Positions 45,168 through 54,993 are shown, counted from the first letter of the stretch. The stretch is DNA of 55,925 bases from CAYUQT01 sp964596165 (GCA_964596165.1 CAZQTW010000044.1:1-55925), one strand, 5' to 3'. The notes: generated by a model not told the origin, from the sequence alone. Numbers and translations are program-made.

Positions 45168-46589
45168 CTACTTCGATTCGGCGGGCTGGGGCGTATTGGG
45201 TCCCGGCCCAATGATCTTCACGTTGGTTGACAGATAGACGGAACTGTTCCCCTCGAGCCCGAAAAACCCCTCACCGAACGCGGCGGCAAAGCCGGCTTCG
45301 GGCATCGGAAGTTCGAATACCCAGCCGCCATCCGCCTCGGTCATCGGCTGTGAACTCCATTTCGCGTCTCGGAAGTCGCGGGTCGGCATCGCCGTGGTCC
45401 ATACCCACATCCGTTTGGCGGGCTTGTCGCTCTTGACCTTTAACGTCAGTCCCTTTTCCGAGGTATTGATGTCCCACGTCATGTTGGGGAACTGAACCTT
45501 GCCGGCACCCAACAGCGTCAGCGCGCTGCAGTTGGCGACCAATCGCGGGATGTCGATACAGGCGTGGCCCTTATTGGGGATGTACAACAAGTACTTGTCG
45601 CCCACAAGGTCGTTCCAGTAGATGTTGCATGCGTCCAATGGCCAGTAGCGATCGTTGGTGCCGAAGATCAGCATCTTGGGCATCGTCGCTCGTTCCCGGT
45701 AGGAGTAGGGATCGACGATTTTCAGCAGTTCCTTACCGCGGGGCGTGTCCATCTTATCCTGTATTCCCCGCATGGTGTAGTCGTTGATCATCTCACTGTA
45801 CTTGCCCCACGTGGCGAGTTGGTGCTTCATCTGGACGGGCATATTCAGAACGTCGATGACGGCGGGAGCGGCAGCCACGACGCGCTTGTCCATGGCCGCC
45901 GTCAGCCAAGTCGTCCATCCGCGTTTGCTGCCGCCGGCCACGATGAACCCCTTCAGTTCCGTCTTCAGGTCCTTCTTGGCCATTTCCTGAACGGCATCCA
46001 TGCACCGGACGGCGCTCTTGGTCATCGGCAGCAACAGGGGCCAATCCGGCTCACCGGTTTCCACATACTGCTCGAACGTATAGGAAATGATCTCATCTTC
46101 CGTCTTTCCGTCGAAGATGGGCTGTCGGGGGACATTGTTGAGGATGATCACGGGCATCTTGATCAGGTTGACGATCATCGACGCCATCGTGGATTCATCG
46201 AACTCCAAGTTCGCTTTGGGCTTCGTCGCAGGAGTCTGGCCGGCCTCACGCTCCTCTCGCTCCTTGCGCAGTTTGGCCTCACGGGCCTTTTCCTTTTCGT
46301 CATCCCAGCTACCGCCCGAGATGAGTAGGAAGGCATGGTGGACGTCATTCATTGTCTTTGGGTAATAGATTTCGACGCGGTGGTGCCAGTCCATTCCCCG
46401 CCAAGTCTGGCTGGTCAGGATTACCTCCGAGAATGAGACCAGTGGCGAAATGCTCTTCTGATCGATGACCCGCCACTGGTAGCTCTTGTCCTTCTTCGCC
46501 AGGTAATTGTCCATATTGTCCAGCGGTGCGGCCACCACCGCCGGAACGGACGTTACAAAGAACACCACGGTAAACAGAATCCGTCGCAT
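45168..46589 (-). CDS. PhoPQ-activated pathogenicity-related (PqaA) family protein
   Basis: 473 residues with a signal peptide (MRRILFTVVFFVTSVPAVVA). The PF10142 style is clear: LDNYLAKKD-like start, DWHHRVEIYYP, LISGGS, IILNNVPRQP, FIVAGGSKRGWTTWL (Ser of the GxSxxG elbow in an alpha/beta hydrolase fold), KMLIFGTNDRYWPLD and GHACIDIP. These are secreted hydrolase-fold proteins of unclear substrate. GGAAGG precedes the ATG. Followed by the hairpin at 45091. Known family; substrate cannot be named from sequence. Confidence 0.9.
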   Translation of the reverse strand: MRRILFTVVFFVTSVPAVVAAPLDNMDNYLAKKDKSYQWRVIDQKSISPLVSFSEVILTSQTWRGMDWHHRVEIYYPKTMNDVHHAFLLISGGSWDDEKEKAREAKLRKEREEREAGQTPATKPKANLEFDESTMASMIVNLIKMPVIILNNVPRQPIFDGKTEDEIISYTFEQYVETGEPDWPLLLPMTKSAVRCMDAVQEMAKKDLKTELKGFIVAGGSKRGWTTWLTAAMDKRVVAAAPAVIDVLNMPVQMKHQLATWGKYSEMINDYTMRGIQDKMDTPRGKELLKIVDPYSYRERATMPKMLIFGTNDRYWPLDACNIYWNDLVGDKYLLYIPNKGHACIDIPRLVANCSALTLLGAGKVQFPNMTWDINTSEKGLTLKVKSDKPAKRMWVWTTAMPTRDFRDAKWSSQPMTEADGGWVFELPMPEAGFAAAFGEGFFGLEGNSSVYLSTNVKIIGPGPNTPQPAESK

Positions 46590-46903
46590 AGACCCTTCCT
46601 TTCTCAAGACACGCTTGCGCACGCAGCCACGTGCAATCTCTAAGCAACAACCATTATTCCGGAATGGTCGTTCCCGCAAGAGTGACGTGCAGCGACGATC
46701 TCCACTCCGGTCAGGCGGGGTCCAAAGACCATGATCCCCCTGATCTCAATAGATTCCGCGATGATAGTTGGGCATCGACGAGGGGGTCAACTTGCTCTGA
46801 CCGGACCGGACAAGATCTGACAGCACAGACATCGCAAATGCATCATTTCCACGGCCGGACACGGTTTCCGATTTCGGTGCGGGCGGGACTCTTGGGGTGG
46901 CGA
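46590..46903. other. intergenic gap, no feature seen
   Basis: About 314 bases upstream of the PqaA-type gene and downstream of the sugar isomerase gene, both on the minus strand. No gene, hairpin or promoter could be supported. Confidence 0.4.
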
Positions 46904-47716
46904 TCAACCCTGCCTCAGCAACCGCCTGAGAAGAGCGATCCCCTTGGCGTTGGGCTCCTCGGGTTCTCCATCGCCCCAGTATTCGAGTACGATGAAACCA
47001 TCGAATCCGGCCTTGCGGTAGATCCCAAGAATTCGTGCGACGTCGACAAACTCCGCCTTGCCGTCCGACGCGAACGTATTGATCTTCAGGTGCGTATTGG
47101 CCGCCAATGGTGCAATCTTGGCAGTCTCGGTGTAGATCCGATCGCGAACGTTTTCATCCACCTTGTCGAAGGATTCGACGAAATTGGTGGGGTCGGGATT
47201 GGTCATCAGGTAGTCGCTGCCCACCTGTCGGATGATTGCCATCAACCCATCCGCGTCGGGGTGGACGCTGCTGTGGTTTTCCAGGCAAAGGATGACGCCT
47301 CGCTTCTCGGCTTCGGGCATAACCTCCAAGAAGCAATCCACGACCCGCGTGCGCTCCCGTTCAGGGTCTTGGCCTTCCTTGTGGTATCCGGTGAAGACGT
47401 TGACTCGCTCGATCCCGACGTCGGCCGCCATACGGATCCAACCGAGCGTTGCCGCAACCTGTTGCGCCCGTTGGGCATTCGTTGGCATGGCAAAGTCGTT
47501 GCCGGCGATGAGCGCCGAAATCCCAAGCCCCCTCCGGGCGGCGTGTTTTGCGATGTCGCGGAGGTTCGACAGTGTGTTATCAGCGGTTAGGTGCCAGTTC
47601 GCGATTTCGATGCCGTCGGCTCCTTGTCGGGCCACGTCATCGACGAAGCCGAGAAGATCCATTCGACCCGATTCGATGGCCTTGCGGTAACCCCAGGAAC
47701 TGATGCCGATCTTCAT
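46904..47716 (-). CDS. sugar phosphate isomerase/epimerase (AP endonuclease 2 family)
   Basis: 270 residues, a TIM barrel of the xylose-isomerase-like family. MKIGISSWGYRKAIE opens it; metal-ligand Glu in ILCLENHSSVHPD and near the end VLEYWGDGEPEE, plus NTHLKINTF, are typical. Members isomerise or epimerise free or phosphorylated sugars. ATG 47716 has AAAGG eight bases upstream. Adjacent to the beta-propeller gene (12 bases after its end), probably in one transcript. Confidence 0.88.
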   Translation of the reverse strand: MKIGISSWGYRKAIESGRMDLLGFVDDVARQGADGIEIANWHLTADNTLSNLRDIAKHAARRGLGISALIAGNDFAMPTNAQRAQQVAATLGWIRMAADVGIERVNVFTGYHKEGQDPERERTRVVDCFLEVMPEAEKRGVILCLENHSSVHPDADGLMAIIRQVGSDYLMTNPDPTNFVESFDKVDENVRDRIYTETAKIAPLAANTHLKINTFASDGKAEFVDVARILGIYRKAGFDGFIVLEYWGDGEPEEPNAKGIALLRRLLRQG

Positions 47717-47728
47717 GTTCGGACCTTT

Positions 47729-49582
47729 CTACCACTTGTACCGCCACAGATGGACGCCCGAGCCGAAGTAGACCCCGCTTTCGGTCAACGCCCAGCCGCA
47801 TGATGCCGCTACAGGTAGCCTGGCCACCTCCTTGATAGCGTACGTTTTGGGGTCAACCGTGATCACGGAACTTGCGGTCAGACCGTGGATCAGGCCGTCC
47901 GTGTTCACCCCTAAGGAGACCTCAAGTAGTCGCCCATACGGGATCTTTCCCTTGTGGACGACCTTCTTGATTCTGGGATCGAAAACGAAGAGCGTGTTTG
48001 ACGGCATGCTTGCCCCGAAGACCTTGCCCTCGGCCGTCGCCAAGGCGGACACCTGCGTGTCGCCGGGCACAGCGACGATTTCCATGACGAGTCTCTTGCC
48101 CGCGGGGTCCCAAGCGAAGAATCGAGCCTCCCTTTCGCTCGGTGTGCTTCCGCCTCCTCCGGCGATATCGCTCCCACCGTAAATCAGTCCACCTTGTCTG
48201 TCCCAGACGAGCGAGACAATGCTCTGATTCTTGATCAGATGGCGGTAGTTCTCCACCGTCTTGTAGGTCTTTGTCGATACGACGCCCATGGCGCCGCCAA
48301 GCTGCCCGTAAGGCGGCAACGAGCCGATGTACAAGTCGTCATTCGGCCCCAGGATCATGGCGCGGGGACGCAGATGTCCGTCGCCGACCTGTCCGATCTG
48401 CATCGGGTTATTCTCGGGCTTCGTCCCGAAATCCCACGGTCGGCCATGGTCATATACGGCAAGCACGGAACCCGGATACGCGCATGCGAACATTCGTTTG
48501 TCCAACGCCTGAAACGAATAGACCTCCCCCCCGACTCCGCACGGATTGCCCGGATTCGTCAGTCGAGTCTTGGATGGTTCGTACACAAACATCTCGCAGG
48601 GCATGGCCGTACTGCCGTAGATATTGCCGCCGGGTCCGACGGCAACATGGAATACCGGTGCGCCGGCACCCTTGTATGCGTATGTGTAGGTCTTGTTCTG
48701 CCCCGTCTTCGGATCATTCAGTGTGTAAGATCCGTTGTAGTTGTGGTCGACGAGAATCCGACCATCGGCGAGTTGCCTCGGTGCTTCGGGTACCGCTTTG
48801 TCCGACGGGATCAATTCGGCCTTGCCGTCGACCAGGCGGTAGTGCCAGATCTTAATTCTTCCGTAGGCGTGGCCGTCGGCACCGTTCCACACGTGGCCAC
48901 CGTCCTGAACGCGGTGTTCGGCCGGGACGACCGAGGCATGCTTGCCCGTCTGCGGGTCATAGCAGACGATGTTCGCGATGGCGAAACCGGTGCCGACGTA
49001 GATCTTCCCGTCTTTTCCCGTGGCCACCGAGCGACTGTACATCTGTGTGTCGTCCATGCGGCCGTGGTCGGTCATTCTGCCCGTGCGTGTGTCGTAGGAC
49101 ACGAGCTTGGCGTTTCCGTAAGTGCCTCCGTAGATTCTGCCGTCGTGCCCATTGGTGAAGGCCCAGATGTATGACTCGCTGGCGGCGGGCTTCCCGACGT
49201 ACTCAATGCCCTTGTCGGCTTGCTTCGGATCCAATCGAAGGATGGCCCCGTCCTGATCTCCGCCGCACGTTCCGAAGTAGACCTTTCCGTCCGGTCCGAC
49301 GATCCCTCCCCATGGGTAGGGACCTTGGGGCGAGTTGAATTGCCTGGCCCGACCGGTTCGTGCGTCCACCTGCATCACGAAGAACGGGGCACCGGTCTGG
49401 CAGTAACTGAAGTAGAGCATGTTGTCTTGGCCGTTGTCGTCGGGGCCGACGATCGCCGAGAGGATCATGCCTTTGGTGACGGGGATACCGAGGTTCTCAA
49501 ACGTTCCCGAGGCGGCCATTCGAGGGCAGCTTGCCGTCAGCAACACGAACAGGACGTGGGCATTCCGTCTGGAGCGGGTCAT
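47729..49582 (-). CDS. large exported beta-propeller protein
   Basis: 617 residues. Signal peptide HVLFVLLTASCP..MAASG. Then repeated strands such as GGIVGPDGKVYFGTCGGD, AFTNGHDGRIYGGTYGN and AVGPGGNIYGSTAMP, with G/D-rich turns, which is the style of PQQ-type or SMP-30-like propellers. Probably a periplasmic binding or lyase protein; no catalytic residue seen. ATG 49582 has GGAGG nine bases upstream. A start at 49801 would overlap folK and is unlikely. Confidence 0.75.
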   Translation of the reverse strand: MTRSRRNAHVLFVLLTASCPRMAASGTFENLGIPVTKGMILSAIVGPDDNGQDNMLYFSYCQTGAPFFVMQVDARTGRARQFNSPQGPYPWGGIVGPDGKVYFGTCGGDQDGAILRLDPKQADKGIEYVGKPAASESYIWAFTNGHDGRIYGGTYGNAKLVSYDTRTGRMTDHGRMDDTQMYSRSVATGKDGKIYVGTGFAIANIVCYDPQTGKHASVVPAEHRVQDGGHVWNGADGHAYGRIKIWHYRLVDGKAELIPSDKAVPEAPRQLADGRILVDHNYNGSYTLNDPKTGQNKTYTYAYKGAGAPVFHVAVGPGGNIYGSTAMPCEMFVYEPSKTRLTNPGNPCGVGGEVYSFQALDKRMFACAYPGSVLAVYDHGRPWDFGTKPENNPMQIGQVGDGHLRPRAMILGPNDDLYIGSLPPYGQLGGAMGVVSTKTYKTVENYRHLIKNQSIVSLVWDRQGGLIYGGSDIAGGGGSTPSEREARFFAWDPAGKRLVMEIVAVPGDTQVSALATAEGKVFGASMPSNTLFVFDPRIKKVVHKGKIPYGRLLEVSLGVNTDGLIHGLTASSVITVDPKTYAIKEVARLPVAASCGWALTESGVYFGSGVHLWRYKW

Positions 49583-49693
49583 TGAGGGAGTCCTCCGCAC
49601 GCCACGGCGGCGTACCTTAGCACAGGGCGATAGGTTCGGGAAGTCGCCACACCATCTTGCGCTTGCCGCTCCGGTTCGTGTAGCATATGGGAC

Positions 49694-50200
49694 ATGCCGC
49701 GAGTTTTCGGTCATCATGTGGCCTACGTCGCACTCGGATCGAATCTGGGGGATCGGGCGTCGACCCTCCGAGGAGCGGTCGACGCCATGCGAGAGATTCA
49801 AGGCATTCGGGTGGATGCCATCAGCCGCCTGATCGAGACGATTCCGGTCGGAGGACCGCCGGGACAGGGCAACTACCTGAACGGCGCAATGCGGTTGATA
49901 ACGTCATGTGCACCGGAGGACTTGCTCTCCATCCTGCAGGAGATCGAACTGCGGTTTGATCGACGGCGGTCGGAACGGTGGGCACCTCGAACGCTTGACC
50001 TCGACTTGCTGCTATATGACGATGCGGTCATCGAAACGGAGCGATTGACGGTCCCTCATCCGAGAATGCACGAGCGGGGGTTTGTGCTCCGACCGTTGTG
50101 CGAAATAGCCCCGGACGTCGTCCACCCCGTTCTGAGGAAGACGGTCCAAGATCTCCTACGAGGATTGCCATGCACGGACCAACCAGACCCTTTGTTGTAG
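49694..50200 (+). CDS. folK: 2-amino-4-hydroxy-6-hydroxymethyldihydropteridine pyrophosphokinase
   Basis: 168 residues, normal for HPPK. Motifs VALGSNLGDR (12-21), ETIPVGGPPGQGNYLNGA, ERWAPRTLDLDLLLY and VPHPRMHERGFVL are all present. The enzyme transfers pyrophosphate from ATP to the pterin in folate synthesis. Its end overlaps panC by 31 bases, so the two are coupled. Divergent from the beta-propeller gene. Confidence 0.96.
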   Translation: MPRVFGHHVAYVALGSNLGDRASTLRGAVDAMREIQGIRVDAISRLIETIPVGGPPGQGNYLNGAMRLITSCAPEDLLSILQEIELRFDRRRSERWAPRTLDLDLLLYDDAVIETERLTVPHPRMHERGFVLRPLCEIAPDVVHPVLRKTVQDLLRGLPCTDQPDPLL

Positions 50201-51048
50201 ACACCATCATCGCCGTGCGGAACCACGTTGCTTCGGCCCGTCGCAAAGGGCTTCGCATCGGGTTCGTTCCGACCATGGGGGCTCTGCACGACGGGCACAT
50301 GTCTCTGGTCCGCCACGCGAAAGAACGGTGCGAATATGTGGTTGTGAGCATCTTCGTAAACCCCACACAGTTCGTGGCCGGAGAGGACTACGGCAACTAC
50401 CCGCGGACACTCGAGACGGACGTGGACAAGTGTGCGACCGAGGGCGTCGATCTTGTCTTTGCGCCGTCAGTGGATCAGATGTATGGAGCGACTGCCGCTA
50501 CAACCGTACACGTGGCCCGGCTGACCGAGCCCTTGTGCGGGCGTCACCGCCCCGGCCACTTCGACGGCGTTACGACCGTAGTCACTAAGCTCTTCAACAT
50601 TGTCCAGGCCGACATGGCGTTCTTTGGCCAGAAGGACGCCCAACAGGCCGTGGTCATCCGAAAGATGGCATTCGATTTGGACATGCCCACTGAAGTGGTC
50701 GTCTGCCCGACCGTCCGCGAACCGGACGGCTTAGCGATGAGCAGTCGAAACGCCTATCTTTCGCCCGACCAGCGACGCCAGGCTTTGTCGCTAAGTCGAT
50801 CGTTGGAACGAGCCCGTCGGGAGATCCTGGCGGGGCAGCGCGATTGCTCGGTGTTGATCGACCAGATTCGTCGAGACCTGGCCGATGCGGGACCATGCAG
50901 TATCGACTACGTCGAGATCGTCCATCCGGAGACACTGGAGCCCATTGCTCAGATCATCGATCCCGTGCTCATCGCATTGGCGGTTCGAATTGGCAAAGCC
51001 CGCCTGATCGACAACGTGGTGGTGGACCCCAAGCAGCCATCGCTGTAG
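50170..51048 (+). CDS. panC: pantothenate synthetase
   Basis: 292 residues. FVPTMGALHDGHMSLV holds the HxGH-type nucleotide site, then VSIFVNPTQF, FGQKDAQQAVVIRKM and PDGLAMSSRNAYLSP, all strong PanC marks. It joins beta-alanine and pantoate to pantothenate using ATP. ATG 50170 with CGAGGA upstream is within folK. Followed by panD, the source of beta-alanine, 128 bases on. Confidence 0.97.
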   Translation: MHGPTRPFVVDTIIAVRNHVASARRKGLRIGFVPTMGALHDGHMSLVRHAKERCEYVVVSIFVNPTQFVAGEDYGNYPRTLETDVDKCATEGVDLVFAPSVDQMYGATAATTVHVARLTEPLCGRHRPGHFDGVTTVVTKLFNIVQADMAFFGQKDAQQAVVIRKMAFDLDMPTEVVVCPTVREPDGLAMSSRNAYLSPDQRRQALSLSRSLERARREILAGQRDCSVLIDQIRRDLADAGPCSIDYVEIVHPETLEPIAQIIDPVLIALAVRIGKARLIDNVVVDPKQPSL

Positions 51049-51176
51049 AATAATCGGTTTGGTGTGTGTTTTCGCTTCGTGACGGCCCGTCGGCAGCGGT
51101 GCCCCGACGAAACCGCATAGCGGACGGCGTGCCAATTGCACGCCATGACGCCACAGGAATTTCGCCGAGTCGAATC

Positions 51177-51533
51177 GTGTTTATCAAAGTCCTTAGAAGC
51201 AAGATACACCGTGCGACGGTAACTCAGGCCGATCCAAACTACGTCGGCAGTATCAGCATCGATGCCAACCTGTGCGAGATGGCGAAGCTGATCGAGGGCG
51301 AAGCGGTGTTGGTGGCCGACATCAACACGGGTGCCCGTGTCGAGACCTATGTCCAACGAGCCGAAGCGGGAAGCGGCACGATATGCATGAACGGCGCCGC
51401 CGCCCGGCGGATTTCGCCTGGTGATCTGGTGATCATCATGGGTTTCGCTTATCTTAGTCCCGACGAGTTGAAGGACCATCATCCACGGATCGTATTGGTG
51501 GATGAGCGGAACCATGCCACGAGGGCTTCCTGA
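51177..51533 (+). CDS. panD: aspartate 1-decarboxylase
   Basis: 118 residues, the family length. GTG start is chosen because Lys9, His11, Tyr22 and the self-cleavage pair Gly24-Ser25 (NYVGSIS) then fall at the family positions; no ATG lies in this frame between 51066 and 51177, and the 51066 start would add 37 odd residues. The enzyme cleaves itself to form a pyruvoyl group and makes beta-alanine from aspartate. GDLVIIMGFA at the end is typical. SD is poor. Confidence 0.93.
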   Translation: MFIKVLRSKIHRATVTQADPNYVGSISIDANLCEMAKLIEGEAVLVADINTGARVETYVQRAEAGSGTICMNGAAARRISPGDLVIIMGFAYLSPDELKDHHPRIVLVDERNHATRAS

Positions 51534-51593
51534 GGCGCGGGCCCGATCAGGGATGACCGGGGCCGGAGAGCCCTCTTTCTGAGCGAGGATCGC

Positions 51594-53363
51594 ATGTTAC
51601 CTACCGTCTTCACGATTCCATTGCCCTGGGGGGGAGGAATCCCCGTCAAGGGCTACGGGCTCATGTTGATGATCGGATTTCTCACGGCCATCTGGATGAC
51701 GATGCGCCGAGCTGAGAAAGTGCGGTGCGATCCGGACATCGTCTTGAACGCAGGATTCCTTGCACTGATCTGTGGCGTCTTTGGGGCAAGGTTGTTCTAT
51801 GTGGTTCACTACTGGGAGTCGCAGTTCAAGCACCAAGGGCTTTGGGCGATCGTCGACGTGACCAAGGGGGGACTCGAGTTTTACGGCGGTCTGATTGCAG
51901 CCGTTATGGCCATTGTCTTCTACCTGATGGTCAAACGGTACTCCGTACGTCTGTTTCTCGACATCATGGCCCCGTCGGTGATGTGGGGCTTGGCGTTCGG
52001 ACGAATGGGGTGTTTCTTGAACGGGTGCTGTTTCGGTGGCACGTGCCCGGCCAATACCCCCTGGCCGCTCGCCGTTACGTTTCCATACGGTAGCCCCGCG
52101 CACATGCACCATTTCCTCACGAACCGCGCCTCGCTGCCGCTCGAGTTCATGTACATCAATCCTGGGGCCGATGTGCCGGCTCATCCGATTTCTCGGGAAC
52201 ACATCGCGATGAAATCGGATGAAATCCTCGCCCCTCAAAGGAAGCATAAGCAAGCGAGAGAGGCGTTTGAGGCGGCGATGGGTAGGCTTCCTCCTGATGT
52301 GGCGGCGAAAATCAGGGAGAAATGGCCTACGTACGAACGGGAGCGACAAACGTGGTACCTTGCGCAGAGGGCGAGGTTCAGCGACGAGCAACGTGAACAA
52401 TCCGGACAGGCCTACAGCCAGGCGCTCAGGGGGCTTTCCGAGGCATGCACTCTGGCGCCCAGCGGTCAACAGCTCATCAAATTGATTCAAGCAGAGAGCG
52501 CTGCCTGGGTCGAACTGACCAACCACACCATGACGCTTCGCGATCTATTGGGTGACCGGCTGAACCCACGTCCGGACATCGCTGGGTTGCCGGCCTTTCA
52601 AAAGAAGGCTCAGGAGTTTCGTTCTCATCCCGTTTACATCGCCCAGCTTCTCGGAACCATCAACGCCCTGATCATATGCGGTGTGCTCGTACTCTTCTTC
52701 CATCGCCGACGGGTCCACGGCGCCGTCTTTGGCTTGATGTTGATCCTTAAGCCGATCACCCGCATCATCTTGGAGTTCATTCGTGCGGACAATCCTATCG
52801 ATGCCGGCGGCCTGACGATCAGTCAGGCCGTCAGTCTGGGTATGCTGCCGATGGGGCTACTATTCCTGTTCATCGTCTACAAGATACTTCCCCCTCAGAG
52901 CCCGCGAGCCACGATCTGGGTACCTCCACGGCACGATCCGCCACCACCCGGCGAGGGAAGTGTCTCACGGGCCCTGAAAGAAGGCGCAACCCGGCAAACA
53001 GCAGCCTTGCCGGTCGAAACGGTCGACATCAAGAAAGACAGGCCGAAGGCCCGCGGCGTTGACACGGTCGTGGTAGCCGCCGAGCCCATGGGCACCGCCG
53101 ACTATGATTGGCACGCGAAGGACGCAATCTGCGCCAAATGCGGCACCCAACTTCGGCCTCCTGATGGTTTGTTGTATCAAGTGCGCGCCTCCAGACGAGG
53201 GGCGAGTCAGGACAAGGCGCCCGGCGTTGTCGAAGTCGTCGGAGCCGACCCGAACACGGCATTTGAACTAATCTGCGAGTCCTGTTTTGACCGCCGACCA
53301 CCACAGGATAAGACCCGCGCCAAACGATTGGCCAAGAAATGGTGGAAGTCCGGCCAGGTGTGA
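51594..53363 (+). CDS. lgt: prolipoprotein diacylglyceryl transferase with insertion
   Basis: 589 residues, about twice the usual 260-300. Lgt core: GGLEFYGGL (92-100, Tyr where E. coli has His103), GRMGCFLNGCC (136-146, Arg137 and Asn143), HPVYIAQLL (345-353) and ITRIILEF (Arg390, Glu394). Between TFPYGSPAH (near 165) and SHPVYIA lies an extra section of about 175 residues with coiled-coil character. A C-terminal tail (435-589) has CAKC (513-516) and CESC (561-564), a probable zinc site. It anchors diacylglycerol to lipoprotein Cys at the inner membrane. GCGAGGA precedes the ATG. Confidence 0.9.
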   Translation: MLPTVFTIPLPWGGGIPVKGYGLMLMIGFLTAIWMTMRRAEKVRCDPDIVLNAGFLALICGVFGARLFYVVHYWESQFKHQGLWAIVDVTKGGLEFYGGLIAAVMAIVFYLMVKRYSVRLFLDIMAPSVMWGLAFGRMGCFLNGCCFGGTCPANTPWPLAVTFPYGSPAHMHHFLTNRASLPLEFMYINPGADVPAHPISREHIAMKSDEILAPQRKHKQAREAFEAAMGRLPPDVAAKIREKWPTYERERQTWYLAQRARFSDEQREQSGQAYSQALRGLSEACTLAPSGQQLIKLIQAESAAWVELTNHTMTLRDLLGDRLNPRPDIAGLPAFQKKAQEFRSHPVYIAQLLGTINALIICGVLVLFFHRRRVHGAVFGLMLILKPITRIILEFIRADNPIDAGGLTISQAVSLGMLPMGLLFLFIVYKILPPQSPRATIWVPPRHDPPPPGEGSVSRALKEGATRQTAALPVETVDIKKDRPKARGVDTVVVAAEPMGTADYDWHAKDAICAKCGTQLRPPDGLLYQVRASRRGASQDKAPGVVEVVGADPNTAFELICESCFDRRPPQDKTRAKRLAKKWWKSGQV

Positions 53364-53485
53364 CGACCCGGGGGACGCCTCAGTGAGTGAGATGCGCCCC
53401 CCCGCGTCTTCGGGCCAGTGACCGTTTCGTCGGACCTCGGGCCGCGCCTCTCTCACCCTGCCGCGGAAGGTGGCGACATTCCATC

Positions 53486-54811
53486 TCAGAATGTGTCGAC
53501 CCGTATCCTGGCGCTGATGGGAAGATGATTGGCGAGCTGCCTGCCGCTTCCGTACGCCCATCCGAGTGGCCACGACCGCCACGTGACGACCACCCAGCCG
53601 GTTGTGGCGTTAGCAATCGCTTCTCCGCGTAGGTATGCTGCCGATTCCCTATCAGACAAATCCAGTGTTTGGTACGCGGAAAAGTCTCCTTCCCGCCGTG
53701 TGGCCAGAGCGTATGCTGGGAACCAAGTCTTACCCTTACGGTAGGCCACCTCCGGTCCGTGGGCATCGAGCGAACTCAGTAAGGGGGGCGTGCTTTCCGA
53801 CCACGCGTCCGTCCGAGTAGGGGTGCTGCGGACGACCACGGGGCTTCGCCATCGGCCGACGTCAACCGGTATGCACGACGACCGATCACGAACACGAATT
53901 GAAGCAACGTCGAGTTCCGCTGAGGTATCCCTCCGCAGCCGGCACGCGAAGGCACCTGCCGAGTCGTCGAGATGTGGCCAGAGCCGATAGCAACCCTCGG
54001 GCGAAGGCGCGGGACTCTGCCATGGTCGCAATACCTCCACCGGTTCAATCCGCCATCCCTCCTGATACTGGGTCAGGTCGATCACCTGCTGCTCGTTTTC
54101 CGTCCATGCAAACGTGCACGTGGAGTAGACCAAGTATCCTCCAGGCCGGACCAGCGAGGCTGCGGCTCTTAGGATTCGCTTCTGTCTGGCCGCACAGTGA
54201 GCCATGGTCCTGGGCGCATACGCCCGAGAGGTTTGCTTGCCCTTGCCAACAAGAGACTGACCGCTACATGGGGCATCCACCAAGACAGCGTCGAACCGCC
54301 CTGCAAGGCGTTCGGAAAGGGTCTCCGGATCCCAGCCTGTCACCGAGAATCTTCCCGATCCGTGACGCCCGAGGTTGAGAAGCAACGGTGCCAACCTCGA
54401 CCGGATCGCCTCGTTCGCCAGTAACCCACCGGTACGGCCGAGCCGGTCGAGAATGGCCGTGGCCTTGCCCCCCGGGGATGCGCAAACGTCGCAGATGAGT
54501 TGGCCGGGACGGATGTCCATGGCTGCAATTGCCAGCAGGCTGCCGGCGTCTTGGATGTAGTATGCACCCGCGGCGTACAGCAGATGCCCCGAGGGCCTGA
54601 CCGGGTCAACAAGGAAACGCCCCACGACGGGCAGCCACGGCACGGGACGCGTAGGAAAGGGCGGTTCCGCATCAAACGCCTTCTGCCCGAACAGGTTGAG
54701 CCGTACGCATCGCACGCTAGGGCGCCTACTGGCGAGAGCTAGGTCTTTGACGGTGCCCTCGGGCGGCCGCAATGGACCCAGCGCCTCGCAGACCATTGAC
54801 TCATCAACCAT
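53486..54811 (-). CDS. NOL1/NOP2/Sun family RNA m5C methyltransferase (RsmF-like)
   Basis: 441 residues from ATG 54811 (a start at 54871 adds 20 without support). SAM motif CASPGGK (110-116), VDAPCSG with Cys182 and YSTCTFAWTENE with Cys232 (nucleophile) are complete. The C-terminal part (about 345-441) with SGRQLANHLP looks like the PUA-like end of RsmF. It methylates C5 of a cytosine in rRNA or tRNA. Divergent from the Cys-rich gene at 55090. Confidence 0.93.
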   Translation of the reverse strand: MVDESMVCEALGPLRPPEGTVKDLALASRRPSVRCVRLNLFGQKAFDAEPPFPTRPVPWLPVVGRFLVDPVRPSGHLLYAAGAYYIQDAGSLLAIAAMDIRPGQLICDVCASPGGKATAILDRLGRTGGLLANEAIRSRLAPLLLNLGRHGSGRFSVTGWDPETLSERLAGRFDAVLVDAPCSGQSLVGKGKQTSRAYAPRTMAHCAARQKRILRAAASLVRPGGYLVYSTCTFAWTENEQQVIDLTQYQEGWRIEPVEVLRPWQSPAPSPEGCYRLWPHLDDSAGAFACRLRRDTSAELDVASIRVRDRSSCIPVDVGRWRSPVVVRSTPTRTDAWSESTPPLLSSLDAHGPEVAYRKGKTWFPAYALATRREGDFSAYQTLDLSDRESAAYLRGEAIANATTGWVVVTWRSWPLGWAYGSGRQLANHLPISARIRVDTF

Positions 54812-54993
54812 ATTCTTTCGTACTTCCCACAAGTTGTTCGTTCCGCTATCCACGCAAGTCAAGGTGTGCACCCGGCGGCGCTCGGCCTTGACACCCTCGA
54901 ACCCAGTAAGACCGGTGAGTCAGTTTCGGTTAGCACAATGTATGCTTACCGACAAATAATTACAGCGTATTCTGAGCACGGCCTCAATTCTTG

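Noticed and set aside
48194..49174. 326-residue plus-strand open frame opposite the beta-propeller gene
   Set aside because: No domain; overlaps entirely with the signal-peptide-bearing propeller gene.
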